Counted from the stretch's first letter, positions 6,442 to 16,000 are shown. The stretch is DNA of 42,836 nucleotides from an uncultured Alistipes sp. (GCA_900541585.1 UQKD01000028.1:1-42836), one strand, 5' to 3'. A program made the numbers and translations. Notes: a model not told the origin generated them from the letters alone.

Positions 6442-7233
6442 ATGAAGAAAGAATATTTAACTGCACTTGGTTTATTAGGGTTGCAAGTTCTAATATCAGC
6501 AGTTTATGTCTATTTATTTATGCAATTACTTAAATTGCAAACAATGAACTGGATTTACGGAGTTGTTATTTTTATTTTTTTGTTGATTATCATTACAACT
6601 ATTAACGATAAATGGCCTAATAAAATCTCTGCATTTGCACTCAATTTAATAACAGCCCCTATGGCTGTAATATATACAATCTTAACTTTCATATTACCAA
6701 TTATTACTTTGGCAGTACATGTGATGATTTATTTTATAATAGTAATACTCATTCCGTTAATAATATATAGATTTAATCTAAAGATGCAGGTTTTCAATAT
6801 TGAGACTGCTACATACTTATTCATAGCAATCTCTTTTTCTGCAATCTCGGCAATTGTGTTTTATAAATACATACTAAATTTATTGCTTTTAATATCTCCC
6901 ATAAGATTAAAGACATCACAAAAATTGAAAAGGTTCAGAATAAAAGAATTAACAGAATACGTTTTGACGCCACAGCATATTAGATTTATGATTTACATGG
7001 CATATTTATTATATTTAATTCCATTCTCTTATAATACTCTTGAACATAAGAGCATATTCGCAACATCCGAGATAGATTTTGCAATAATGCAATCATTTTT
7101 AGTATTCTTAGCATTTGATAGCCTCCGTGTAAATATTAAGAGTGTAAATCTATCTGCAAAAATTCTATTATGGCGCACACTGCAAGGGTTTATAAATGAA
7201 AATGAGAATCACAAAAAAGAAAATTCACTATAA
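6442..7233 (+). CDS. AT-rich polytopic membrane protein, function unknown
   Basis: 263 aa with about six hydrophobic segments (roughly residues 7-27, 36-53, 64-86, 88-110, 123-148 and 180-200) and a basic cytoplasmic-looking stretch around 155-172. Base composition is far more AT-rich than any other gene in the window, which points to separate acquisition. No family recognised. An upstream ATG at 6431 is closed by a stop after four codons, so 6442 is taken. A weak -7-like TATATTTA lies at about 6404. It is followed after 12 nt by the 154-codon gene, so the two may act together; a defence or exclusion role is possible but unsupported. Confidence 0.8.
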   Translation: MKKEYLTALGLLGLQVLISAVYVYLFMQLLKLQTMNWIYGVVIFIFLLIIITTINDKWPNKISAFALNLITAPMAVIYTILTFILPIITLAVHVMIYFIIVILIPLIIYRFNLKMQVFNIETATYLFIAISFSAISAIVFYKYILNLLLLISPIRLKTSQKLKRFRIKELTEYVLTPQHIRFMIYMAYLLYLIPFSYNTLEHKSIFATSEIDFAIMQSFLVFLAFDSLRVNIKSVNLSAKILLWRTLQGFINENENHKKENSL

Positions 7234-7245
7234 ATTTTAGCTAAG

Positions 7246-7710
7246 ATGAAAAGAAAAATACCAAAAATTGATTGAGACGCAAAGACGGAGACTGTCGATA
7301 ATATTCAGTACTCCTATGTTGCCAAAGCCGTAACTTATGCTTGGGATTGCAATGTCTGTTTATTTGTAGGACGCAAGACGGCGGAACCTACACCTTTGAA
7401 ATTCACTTATTATTTTGAACTCGACATCGACCCTGCAAAGGATATGACGATTCGATTCCGCAAACGAGGGCAGGATATAACAGGATTCTCCTTTCTGTTA
7501 GACCCGCAAGATTGAAAAGCAGGGGTTTTCGTGCTTTCATTGTCTAACCTCATAACATTCCCCAAATCCAATAATACCCTCAATCTCTTTGATGCCCATA
7601 TCAAGAGCGATACGGTCATATTTGGCTACACATCATTGGAGGGTACACAGAAAGAGTTTCGTTTTCCGCTGGCTGGATTCAACGAGAAATATTTAGAGCA
7701 GTTTATATAG
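7246..7710 (+). CDS. Hypothetical protein with two in-frame UGA codons (UGA-Trp candidate)
   Basis: A 154-codon frame from ATG 7246 to TAG 7708 with UGA at codons 10 (7273) and 90 (7513), one UGG and no other disruption. Both UGAs sit where Trp is plausible (KID-W-DAK and PQD-W-KAGVF). The rest reads as a beta-rich protein with alternating hydrophobic residues and ends EKYLEQFI. It follows the membrane protein by 12 nt and precedes hairpin D. By the standard code it would be a broken gene. The family was not recognised. Confidence 0.6.
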
Positions 7711-7793
7711 ATACAAAAGCAACACAACATTCTTAAAAGGAGAGAGCAGGGGAAAGGGCAAAATTTTCTTGCGCGTTTTTCTCAACGAATTAC

Positions 7794-7849
7794 GAGGACA
7801 GACTTTGCAAAGGGGTCTTAAATATACCCCTTTTGCAATGTTTGTCCTC
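7794..7849 (+). repeat. GGACAGAC/GTTTGTCC hairpin, copy D
   Basis: A 23/24-nt stem (7794-7816 with 7826-7849) with one bulge and one mismatch; loop CTTAAATAT. It shares outer GAG/CTC closure with copy A. It lies about 80 nt after the UGA-containing gene and is the last member before the right end. Confidence 0.85.
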
Positions 7850-7905
7850 TCTAATTTATTATATAGATAACTTAATTTATTAACCCATCTCGGAGTTAGC
7901 TACAA

Positions 7906-7927
7906 AGTTAAACCGCCAGTTAAACCA
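7906..7927 (+). promoter_or_regulatory. Putative integrase arm-type site, right
   Basis: AGTTAAACC twice with a 3-nt spacer; differs from the left copy (141-162) only in two spacer bases. Same orientation. Located 63 bp before the right tRNA copy. Confidence 0.55.
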
Positions 7928-7989
7928 TGAATAAACCGACACGAGCAACAGCTTCCAAAATCAAGTCCACAGTGCACTGTACAAGGCTT

Positions 7990-8064
7990 TGGAGCATAGC
8001 TCAGTTGGTTTAGAGCGCCTGCTCGACAAGCAGGAGGTCAGCGGTTCAAATCCGCTTGTTCCCA
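7990..8064 (+). tRNA. tRNA-Val(GAC), right copy, with disrupted 1:72 pair
   Basis: A full cloverleaf: D-stem GCTC/GAGC, anticodon stem CCTGC/GCAGG with GAC at 8025-8027, T-arm AGCGG/CCGCT, acceptor TGGAGCA/TGTTCCC. Position 1 is T opposite C72, so the first acceptor pair is broken; G would be expected. Unlike the left copy, CCA is not encoded after discriminator A8064. The 3' part is the right att repeat, so the gene may be a recombinant of element and chromosomal sequence and may not be fully functional. Confidence 0.85.
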
Positions 8065-8065
8065 C
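8011..8065. repeat. Right attachment repeat (att), 55 bp
   Basis: Identical to 1-55 and lies inside the complete tRNA-Val at 7990-8064. It marks the right boundary of the element. Sequence beyond it (8066 onward) is chromosomal, GC-rich and begins with terminator hairpins. Confidence 0.85.
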
Positions 8066-8072
8066 AAGCGGA

Positions 8073-8107
8073 AAAGCCTTTCGGATTCGTTCCGGAAGGC
8101 TTTTCTG
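8073..8107 (+). terminator. Terminator after the right tRNA-Val
   Basis: AAAAGCCTT and CGG pair with CCG and AAGGCTTTT across a short loop, ending in a T-run. It closes the tRNA transcript. Confidence 0.8.
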
Positions 8108-8132
8108 TCGGATTGCGGCAATGCCGCTCAAG

Positions 8133-8163
8133 AAAAAGACGGATACCTGCGTATCCGTCTTTT
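8133..8163. terminator. Bidirectional terminator between tRNA-Val and the GH27 operon
   Basis: A perfect 9-bp stem GACGGATAC (8138-8146)/GTATCCGTC (8151-8159) with a 4-nt loop, T-run on the right and A-run on the left, so it can end transcription from both sides. On the minus strand it lies just past the GH27 stop. Confidence 0.88.
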
Positions 8164-8184
8164 GTTATGGGAACAGGGCATTTA

Positions 8185-9804
8185 CTATTTGCCGGTCGCC
8201 TGTTCGCGGCTGTTGCCCGGGCAGACCTTCACCAGAACGACGCCGTGGGGTGCAACGGCGGTCTCGAACTTGTCGGTGCACTCCGTGAGGTCTTTCTGCC
8301 GCCACAGGTCGCGCACGGTCTGTTTGCCGCGCAGTCCCAGCATGCGGAGCGTGAAATTCATCTTCACGGTCTGCCAGCCCCGGTTGAAAAGCCCGACGGC
8401 CATCGAACCGTCTTCGAGGTGCTTGACGTAGATCACCTGGTCGCCTTGCTGCCAGACGGCTACGGCCTGAAGGCCCAGCGGGTCCTGGTTGACGTCGATC
8501 ACCTCGTCGTTGGTCAGTAGGCTCCGTGTGAAGTCGTCCATCTGTGCCATGTCGCAGCCGATCAGCAGTGGCGCCGCCAGCAGCGACCAGAGGCTGATGT
8601 GCGTATACTGCTCGTCGGCCGTGAGTTGCGTGTAATGGAGTTTCGGACCCCAGCCCACCATGCCCACGACCAGCATGTCGGGGTCGGCCCAATGGCCCGG
8701 GCGGTTGAAGGGCAGCCAGCGGTCCTGGCTGAACCCGATGCTGCTGATGCTCTCCCACGTGTCGCGGATGTCGCCCGTCGTGCGCCAGCAGTTGGAGTAC
8801 TGCATCCACTGGGGCGCGTCGCCGTAGGGTGCGCTGTTCGAGAGGCTGTAAACGACGTCGCGGTCGAGGGTCCGAAGGGCGTCGTGCATCTCCTTGACAT
8901 GGTAGTAGTCGAGCGGATTCCAGTCGTACTTGAGGTAGTCGATGCCCCATTCACCCCATTGCTTCACGTCGGCTTCCACGAAGGAGTAAGGGCCGAGGTG
9001 CCAGACTTCGGTCCGGTCCTTCCAGTAGTTGCCGCCCTCTTTCTGATAGCGGTAATGTTCGTTGTGCCGGCCTTTTTTGATCCACTCGTTGACGCCGTCG
9101 GGGTTGTCCGAGTAGCTGCCGATGTGCGCGGCATAGGTCCCGATCCACGGCGTGGAGTAGATACCCACCCGAAGGCCCATGTCATGAATGGCGCGCGTGA
9201 GGCCCTTCATGTCGGGGAATTTCGCGTTCGGCTGGATCGCGTTGTCCTTGCCGCCGCGTTTGCCCTGCCAGCCGTCGTCGATGTTGATGTAGGACCAGCC
9301 GTGGTCGGCGAGTCCGCTTTCGACCATCGCGCGTGCCGACGAGAGCACCTGTTCCTGCGTGACGTCGCGCGCCCAGCAGTTCCAGCTGTTCCAGCCCATC
9401 GGCGGGGTGAGTGCGATTTCGCTCCCCACGACGATCTTCAGACTGCGCTCGCTGCTGCCCAGTGCATTCGTGGCTTTCAGGTGCACGGTATATTCGCCCG
9501 GTGCGGTTACGCGTCCCGTGATCCGTCCGGTCTTGGGGTCGAGTTTCAGCCCTTTGGGAAGCCCTTCGGCCGAGAAGGTCATCGGACGAATGCCCGTCGC
9601 GGCGATCGTGTAGAGGAATTCCGAACCCGGACGGACGCCGAAGACGCGCGCGCCGTTGATGCGCGGGGTGTCGGCGGGTTTCGGGGTCAGGATGTATTTC
9701 GACATGTCGGGCGCACTCTGCGCCGTGGCCTGCCCGGCCGCCGCCCCGCCGCAGAGTGCGGCCAGGGCGAGGGTCGTCAGGTAAAGCAGAATCGGTTTTT
9801 TCAT
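8185..9804 (-). CDS. GH27 family glycoside hydrolase (probable alpha-galactosidase), secreted
   Basis: 539 aa. A signal peptide (MKKPILLYL to about residue 28) is followed by a small Ig-like putative domain (~45-120, with LPKGLKLD and GRITG) and a GH27 catalytic barrel beginning TPPMGWNSWNCW. The nucleophile is Asp294 in YLKYDWN and the acid/base is the first Asp of WADPDML (Asp374). The family cleaves alpha-galactosides by a retaining mechanism; some members act on beta-arabinopyranosides. It is the last gene of the locus and the only enzyme. An in-frame ATG at 9834 overlaps the upstream TGA (ATGA) and would add ten residues; 9804 fits the signal peptide better. Confidence 0.9.
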   Translation of the reverse strand: MKKPILLYLTTLALAALCGGAAAGQATAQSAPDMSKYILTPKPADTPRINGARVFGVRPGSEFLYTIAATGIRPMTFSAEGLPKGLKLDPKTGRITGRVTAPGEYTVHLKATNALGSSERSLKIVVGSEIALTPPMGWNSWNCWARDVTQEQVLSSARAMVESGLADHGWSYINIDDGWQGKRGGKDNAIQPNAKFPDMKGLTRAIHDMGLRVGIYSTPWIGTYAAHIGSYSDNPDGVNEWIKKGRHNEHYRYQKEGGNYWKDRTEVWHLGPYSFVEADVKQWGEWGIDYLKYDWNPLDYYHVKEMHDALRTLDRDVVYSLSNSAPYGDAPQWMQYSNCWRTTGDIRDTWESISSIGFSQDRWLPFNRPGHWADPDMLVVGMVGWGPKLHYTQLTADEQYTHISLWSLLAAPLLIGCDMAQMDDFTRSLLTNDEVIDVNQDPLGLQAVAVWQQGDQVIYVKHLEDGSMAVGLFNRGWQTVKMNFTLRMLGLRGKQTVRDLWRQKDLTECTDKFETAVAPHGVVLVKVCPGNSREQATGK

Positions 9805-9830
9805 CGGGGCGAAAAAATTGAGGTTTGAGT

Positions 9831-11153
9831 TCATTTCGTTTTTTCCGCCAGTACCGGAATGAATTCCGATACGGAGTACAGTTTGTTGCGGTTGCTCGCG
9901 TTTACGGCCAGCCGTACGTAGCGGCCCGAAACGGTCCACTGCTCGGCGGCGTAGGTTCCGGTCGTCGACGTGTTGGTCTTGTCGCCGAAATCGAAGTCCT
10001 GGGCTTTCGTCCAGTTCTCGCCGTCGTCCGAAAGTTCGACGTAGCCGGCACGGAGGTCGGTCACGTAGGAGTCGCTGCGGCGGACGAGCGTCATGCCGCA
10101 CCAGTAGTACGTCTTGCCCATATCCCATACGGTCGATGCCTCGTCGGGGTTGATGTCGCCCTCTCCGATGGTGTTGTAACGGCTTTCCCAGCGGGTGACC
10201 AGATCGCCGTCGATCATCAGCTCGGGTCCGCGGCCGGTGTAGTAGGAGCTGCACGAAACGAGACTCCATTTATTGCGGCTGTCGTAGATCGGGAGCAGCG
10301 AGATGTGGTAAAGCACCGTGTTCTTCTCGCCGATCTTGAATTTCGAATTGTCCTTGAGTCTTACGGCCAGCGTGTAGTAGCGGTCTGCCGTCAGGTTCGA
10401 TTTGTCGACTTTGATGGTCGAAACCGCTTTGTTCGAGCCGGCTTCCAGGTTGGCCGCCGTGAAGGCGTAGGCGCTTTCGGGCAGCGGGATGTATTGCGTG
10501 CCGTGCTCGGCGTTATAAGCCGCGAGCACCGCATCGCCGTGTTCGTATTCCATTTCGGAATCCCACTTGTTGTCGAATTCGGTGTAGGCCGTGAATTCGA
10601 GCGTGTTGGCGTCGGCGGCGCTCAGGTCGCTTTCCACGACACCGGCGTTCTCGGCCAGCACCTCGGTCTCCTGCATCCGGGGATTGATCAGGATGGTGTT
10701 CAGCTCCTCGTTGACCTCGGTTCCCGCGGCCGTGAGCCGCAGCGGAAGGACGTAGTCGTTCATGTAGGGCAGCGCCATGATCTCCTTGCAGTCGAGGCGG
10801 ACGGTGAGGGTTGCGCGTCGGCCTTCGGCCGAGATCGAACCTGTGCTTTTGACGATCTGATAGTACTCCTCGCCGAGCAGCGTGTAGGAGGAGCCGTTCG
10901 CAGCGTTGAAGGTCTCGACGGCATCGGGATCGAGGACGACCTTCACCTCCGACGGCTGTCCGAAGTAGCCGCTGCTGTAAGCGTAAATGTCGTAGTCGAG
11001 CGTTTCCTCGACGTCGTAGTAGGTGGCGGTCTGCACCCCGTTGTTGACGATGTAGACGCGCGGGTCCACCAGGTTGTCGTTGCGGTGGTCCTTTTCGCAG
11101 GCGGTCAGCAGCAGCACGCCGGCGAAGGGTATCAATATGTTTTTCAGTTTCAT
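9831..11153 (-). CDS. DUF1735/discoidin-like surface glycan-binding lipoprotein
   Basis: 440 aa. Lipoprotein signal (MKLKNILIPF, lipobox LTAC, Cys19) followed by an acidic/charged EKDHRND. Two DUF1735-like modules (about 25-150 and 155-285) contain the recurring pattern of a Cys or Tyr-rich strand and a PLRL-type ending. The C-terminal ~150 residues (RNKWSLVSCSSYYTGRGPE onward, then WDMGK and GRYVRLAV) look like an F5/8 type C (discoidin) carbohydrate-binding fold. Expected on the cell surface, presenting glycan to SusCD. It lies 21 nt after susD and overlaps the GH27 gene by an ATGA junction. Confidence 0.85.
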   Translation of the reverse strand: MKLKNILIPFAGVLLLTACEKDHRNDNLVDPRVYIVNNGVQTATYYDVEETLDYDIYAYSSGYFGQPSEVKVVLDPDAVETFNAANGSSYTLLGEEYYQIVKSTGSISAEGRRATLTVRLDCKEIMALPYMNDYVLPLRLTAAGTEVNEELNTILINPRMQETEVLAENAGVVESDLSAADANTLEFTAYTEFDNKWDSEMEYEHGDAVLAAYNAEHGTQYIPLPESAYAFTAANLEAGSNKAVSTIKVDKSNLTADRYYTLAVRLKDNSKFKIGEKNTVLYHISLLPIYDSRNKWSLVSCSSYYTGRGPELMIDGDLVTRWESRYNTIGEGDINPDEASTVWDMGKTYYWCGMTLVRRSDSYVTDLRAGYVELSDDGENWTKAQDFDFGDKTNTSTTGTYAAEQWTVSGRYVRLAVNASNRNKLYSVSEFIPVLAEKTK

Positions 11154-11174
11154 AATTATCCGGATTAGTGGGGT

Positions 11175-13043
11175 TTACCAGCCGTAGTTCTGCGTGCATT
11201 TCACACGGTCGAGTTCTTCCTGGGAAATCGGGAAGAGATAGCAGCGTTTGGTGAAGACGCGGTTGCCGTCGCGTCCGCCGTCGTGGGCGCAGAGCGTCCG
11301 CTGCCAGAATTGACCGGTCGTCTTGTGGTCTTTCGCGTCGATGTTCATGCCGTAGACGGGCATGTTGTTCTCCGTTTCGGCGGTCATCCAGGTGCGTGTG
11401 TCGAAATAGCGCAGGTTCTCGAAGCACAGCTCGACCTGACGTTCGCGGCGGATCAGTTCGCGCATCCTGGTCTGGTCGCCGACGGCGTCGGGATAGGCCT
11501 CCTCGATGTCGGGGACGCCGGCGCGCTTGCGGATCATGTTCAGGTAGAGCGTGATGTCCGCGTTCGACGGATCGTACTCGTTGAGCGCCTCGACGTAGTT
11601 GAGCAGAATCTCCGCATAGCGGAATACGGGGAAATCCAGGTAGCCCCAGTTGCCGGTGGAGGTGTCGATCGACGGGTTGGTGAACTTATGCGCCAGGTAA
11701 CCCGTCGGCGGATAGTTGTGCGATTTGCCCGGACCCGAGTTGCCGTTGAAATAGAACTGGACATTGGCTGTTTTCTTGTTGGCGCCGTGCCAGGTCATGC
11801 CGCTCCAGAACACGTTGACGTAGAAGCGCGGTTCGCGGTTCTGGTACATTTTGAACGTCTCCAGTTCGTCGCCGTAGATTGGGTGCTTGAACTTCGAGAA
11901 TCCGCTTTCGCTGTAACCTGCGTCGGGATCGATGATCGGCCGCGTCTGGTCGCCGTCGGTGTAGCCCGTGATGGGGTAGCGGCCGTTGGCCATGGCGAAC
12001 GCGTCGACCTGTTTCTGGGTTACGCCGTAGCCGCCGTAGGCCGTTCCGCCGACACTCGGAGGCGTGGTGACCACACGCCACTGGTAGCCGCTGGCGATGC
12101 GCGTGTAGATCTTCTCCGTAGCGCCGGTCCCGGAACCTACCGACGTGAAGAGCGTGTTGAAGCTGGCGTAGGGGTCCGTGCCGTCGGCGCCGACCAGCGA
12201 GTAGAGGTTCAGGTTCATGACGTCTTTGGCGGCTTGGGCTGCCAGCTCCCATTTCTTTTCGTCGTACTGGGTCGGGAACAGGTGGTCGCCGTTTCTGTTG
12301 ACGATACCCTTGTAGAGGTCGTTGCCATTGAAGAGCTTGCGGGCCGAGTAGAGCAGCAGACGTGCGCGGGCGGCCAGGGCGGCGCCTTTCGTGGCACGGC
12401 CGTAGTAGATGTCGGGCCAGCTGTCGGGCAGCCCTTTCGACGCCTCCCACAGCTCGTTCGCTACGTAATCGACGCACTCGTTCCAGGTGTTGCGTTCGCG
12501 CTGGTCGAGTGTGCCCTGCGTGAAATCCACCGGATCGTCGCCGATGAGGAAGACGGGACCGTAGACGGGCAGCATCATGGCGTAGAAATGCGCGCGCAGG
12601 AAGCGGGCCTCGTTGTAGTAGTAGCCTTTGTCGACATCGTTCAGTTCCTCCGGAGGACACTTGTGGACGTTCTGCATGAAGTAGTTGGCTTCGCGGATGC
12701 CCTTGTAGAGCGTGTTGTACGTGTCGTCGCGGTAGTTGGGGAGCGACGGGTTCCACGAGTTGTAATTGATCTGGGTGTAGGCCCGGTCCAGATAGGAGAA
12801 CGAGGTCTCGTCCGAGCAGGCCTCCCAGGGGATGTCGTTGTAGCTCGACACGCAGGCGGGAGCTTCGTAATCCGGCTGGTAGGAGTAGATGTTGGTCAGG
12901 TATTGGAGCGTGGTCTTCTGTTTTTTGAAGATGTTGTCCGAAGTCAGCGGCTCGTCGGGCTGGCGGTCGAGGTAGGAGTCGCAGGAAGCGAGCATGGCTC
13001 CGGCCGTCAGGGACAGGGCGAATATTTTAATAGTGTTTTTCAT
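11175..13043 (-). CDS. SusD/RagB-family outer-membrane nutrient-binding lipoprotein
   Basis: 622 aa. Lipoprotein signal with lipobox MLASC (Cys21), then DSYLDRQPDEPLTSDNIF, a typical SusD opening. Tetratricopeptide-like helices follow (for example ARFLRAHFYAMM and LYSARKLF), and the C-terminal half has PVFRYAEILLNYVEALNEY and RRERQVELCFENLRYFD, both diagnostic. It forms the lid of the SusC transporter. It starts 19 nt after susC. Substrate is inferred only from the GH27 partner, so an alpha-galactosyl glycan is likely. Confidence 0.95.
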   Translation of the reverse strand: MKNTIKIFALSLTAGAMLASCDSYLDRQPDEPLTSDNIFKKQKTTLQYLTNIYSYQPDYEAPACVSSYNDIPWEACSDETSFSYLDRAYTQINYNSWNPSLPNYRDDTYNTLYKGIREANYFMQNVHKCPPEELNDVDKGYYYNEARFLRAHFYAMMLPVYGPVFLIGDDPVDFTQGTLDQRERNTWNECVDYVANELWEASKGLPDSWPDIYYGRATKGAALAARARLLLYSARKLFNGNDLYKGIVNRNGDHLFPTQYDEKKWELAAQAAKDVMNLNLYSLVGADGTDPYASFNTLFTSVGSGTGATEKIYTRIASGYQWRVVTTPPSVGGTAYGGYGVTQKQVDAFAMANGRYPITGYTDGDQTRPIIDPDAGYSESGFSKFKHPIYGDELETFKMYQNREPRFYVNVFWSGMTWHGANKKTANVQFYFNGNSGPGKSHNYPPTGYLAHKFTNPSIDTSTGNWGYLDFPVFRYAEILLNYVEALNEYDPSNADITLYLNMIRKRAGVPDIEEAYPDAVGDQTRMRELIRRERQVELCFENLRYFDTRTWMTAETENNMPVYGMNIDAKDHKTTGQFWQRTLCAHDGGRDGNRVFTKRCYLFPISQEELDRVKCTQNYGW

Positions 13044-13062
13044 GGTTGTTGCCGGTTAGGGG

Positions 13063-16000
13063 TTAGAAACCGATCGTGAGACCGATGTTGATGATCCGGT
13101 TGTTCGGGTAGTTGGTGGCTCCGGTTTGCAGATCGGGGTCCCACAGCTTGAAGGGGCTGAAGGTGAATAGGTTCACCCCCGAGAGGTAGACGCGCAGGTT
13201 CTGCATGGCGATCTTGTTGGCGATGCGCTTGGGCAGCGTGTAGCCGAGTTCGAGGTTCTTCAGGCGCAGGTAACGTCCGTCGGCCATCCAGAAGGTCGAC
13301 AACTGGTTGTTGTTGTTGACGGCGCCGGTCGTCATGCGCGGGTATTTGGCGCCGGGGTTCTCCGGTGTCCAGGTGTTGCCGTAGAGGTCGGCGAATACGC
13401 TCGACTCCTTGAGGTTGCGGCCGACGAACGCCTGCGTCTGGTCGGTGAGGGTCGAGAAGTTGACATGTGCCACGCCCTGGAAGAATGCCGACAGGTCGAA
13501 TGCCTTCCATTGCAGCGAGAAGCCGAATCCGTAAACGATCTCGGGAATGTCCGAGTAGCCGATGGGCTTCGTGTCGTAGCTGTCGACGATGCCGTCGCCG
13601 TTGAGGTCGAGGTATTTGATGTCGCCCGGTTTCACCTCGCCGAAACTCTGCTTGGTCCACGAGTCGATGTCTTCCTGATCCTGGAAGAGTCCGACGGCCA
13701 CCAGACCGAATTTCTGGTACTGCATCTGGCCGCTGCGGTTCATGTAGGTATAGGCGTAATCAGGCTCGTCCTGGTCCATGATCCGGTTGCGTGCGTAGGT
13801 GAAATTGCCGCGCACGGTGAGGTGGATGTCCTTGCCGAGCGGTTGGTGGTATTCGAGCGAGGCGTCGATGCCGCTGTTGCGCATCTTGCCGATGTTCACC
13901 CAGGGTTTGGTGCTCAGACCCACGTACATGGGGACGGATTTGCGCTGGAGGAAGATGCCCTCGCGGTTTTCCTTGAAATAATCCACCGATATGTTCAACT
14001 GGTTGAAGAACGAGAGGTCGGCGCCGAGATTGAGCTTCTTGGCCTTTTCCCAGCCTACGTTGGGGTTCGGGAATTCGCCGAGGCGGACCGAGGTGTACTG
14101 GCTGGGCGTCGTGCCGAAATAGTATTTGCCGCTGCTGACCACGGTTTCGTTGTAGATGAAACGGCGGTCGCCGCCGATCTGGTCGTTGCCCACCAGACCG
14201 TAGGAGGCTTTGAGCTTGACCATGCTGACCACGTCACGGATCGGCTCGAAGAATTTTTCGTTCGAGACGACATAACCCACGGCGATCGACGGGAAGAACC
14301 CGAAGCGGTGGTTGGGCGAGAAGTTCTCCGAGCCGTTGTAGCCGAAGTTGCCCTCGACGAAGTAGCGGTTGTCGTAGTTGTAGGTGATACGGCCCGCAAT
14401 GCCCTGATGGCGGTAGGGCAGCGCTTTTTCCGAGTTGTTGGCGTTTTCGCCCACGTAGTTCTTCTGCGACTGCTGGAAGAGGAACATGGCCGAGAGGTCG
14501 TGCTTGCCGAAGGTGCGTGCCCAGTTGGCCACGGCTTCGAAGTAGACCGAACGATAACCCTTGTTGGTCTGCTTGTAGGTGAGGTTTTCCTCGCCGATCT
14601 TCGTCTGGTTGAATTCGAGTTCGCCCGCCTCGTTGCGGCCGGTGGCCAGCCATTGGGGCGAGGTTTTCGTGCGGCCCAGGTTGTTCTCGTTCTGGGCGTC
14701 GAACGAACCCTTGATAGAAACGGTAAGGCCCTTGGTCACCCAGTCGCCCAGATCCTGCGTCAGCACGAACAGCGACTGCGCCGTGTTGTAGAATATTTCG
14801 CGGTATCCGGTCTGCGTCAGCAGCGCATAGGGGTTCTCGCCCTGTCCCGATGCCGGGCCGGCCAGGTAGCCGTTCGAATAGACGTCCGGGAAGGCGTTGG
14901 CTGCGGTCTTGAGCGCATAGCCCCAGATGCCGTTGGCGCCGGTGGCGCTCGACCCCGGTTCGTTCTTGCGTTCGAACGTGGTGGCCAGGTTGACGTTGAG
15001 CTTGGTGTATTTGTGGAGCTGGACCTCGACGTTCGACCGGAAGTTGAACCGGCGGTAGAAGACCGACGTGTTGTACTCCTTCATGTTGTCGGCCTTGAAC
15101 AGGCCGTCCTCGTTGTAAAAGCCGCCCGAGATGTAGTATTTGGCCGTAGAGCCGCCGCCCGAGATGTTGACGTTGACGCGCTGGTTGAACGAGTAGTCCT
15201 TGTAGAGCCGCTTCACCCAGTCGATATTCGGGTGCAGGTCGGGGTCCGAGCCGTCGCGGAACATCTGAATGTCCTTCCTCGAGTAGAAGTCGTATCCGGC
15301 CGCCGCGTTGTACATCTCGGCGAACTGGACGGCGTCGATCATGTCGGGAATCTTGGTCGGCTGTACCATGCCGGCCTCGAACTTGATGTTGATCTGCGGC
15401 TTGCCGATGGTTCCCTCGCGGGTCGTGATCAGTACGACGCCGTTGGCGCCGCGCACACCGTAGACGGCGGTCGCCGCGGCGTCCTTGAGGATCGAGAACT
15501 CTTTGATGTCCTCGATGTCCACCAGGTCGAGGTCGCGCTCGATGCCGTCGACGAGTATCAGCGGCGTTTTGTTGGAGCCGAAGGTGCTGATACCGCGGAT
15601 CCAGAAGGTCGACGAGGCGCCCGGTTCGCCCGAACGCTGCACGGAGATGACGCCCGCGAGCTGTCCGGCCAGGTTGTTCGAGATCTTGCCCGTGGGCATC
15701 TTGATGTCGTTGACCGGAACGGAGGCTATCGAACCGATGACGCTGGCCTTCTTCTGGGCGCCGTAACCGACGACGACGACCTCTTCGAGGTTGTTGTCCG
15801 GCGAAAGGGAGATCACTTTGGGAATGCGGTCGATGGGGAACTCCTGCGTCTGATAACCGACGTAGGAGATGGTCACGAAGCCGAAGTTGCCGGTGAACGA
15901 ATAGTCGAACGAACCGTCCGATGCGGTGCTTGTGCCGAGTGCCGAATCCTTGATCCAGACCGTGCCACCGATGATCGGCTGCCGCGTCGCGGCGTCGAGC

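Larger units (their letters stand above)
1..8065. mobile_element. Integrative element in tRNA-Val, about 8.0 kb
   Basis: A 55-bp perfect direct repeat of tRNA-Val sequence (1-55 and 8011-8065) brackets a tyrosine integrase gene lying just inside the left end. Near-identical 22-bp sequences, probably integrase arm sites, lie just inside each end (141-162 and 7906-7927). The interior is visibly AT-richer than the GC-rich chromosome to the right. Cargo is an SF2 helicase gene, one small hypothetical, two lipocalin-like lipoproteins, a membrane protein and a 154-codon gene. No relaxase, coupling protein or transfer gene is present, so the element is probably non-conjugative, or is moved by helpers. 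Two private repeat families sit between its genes. The left limit is uncertain because the window starts inside the repeat. Confidence 0.85.
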
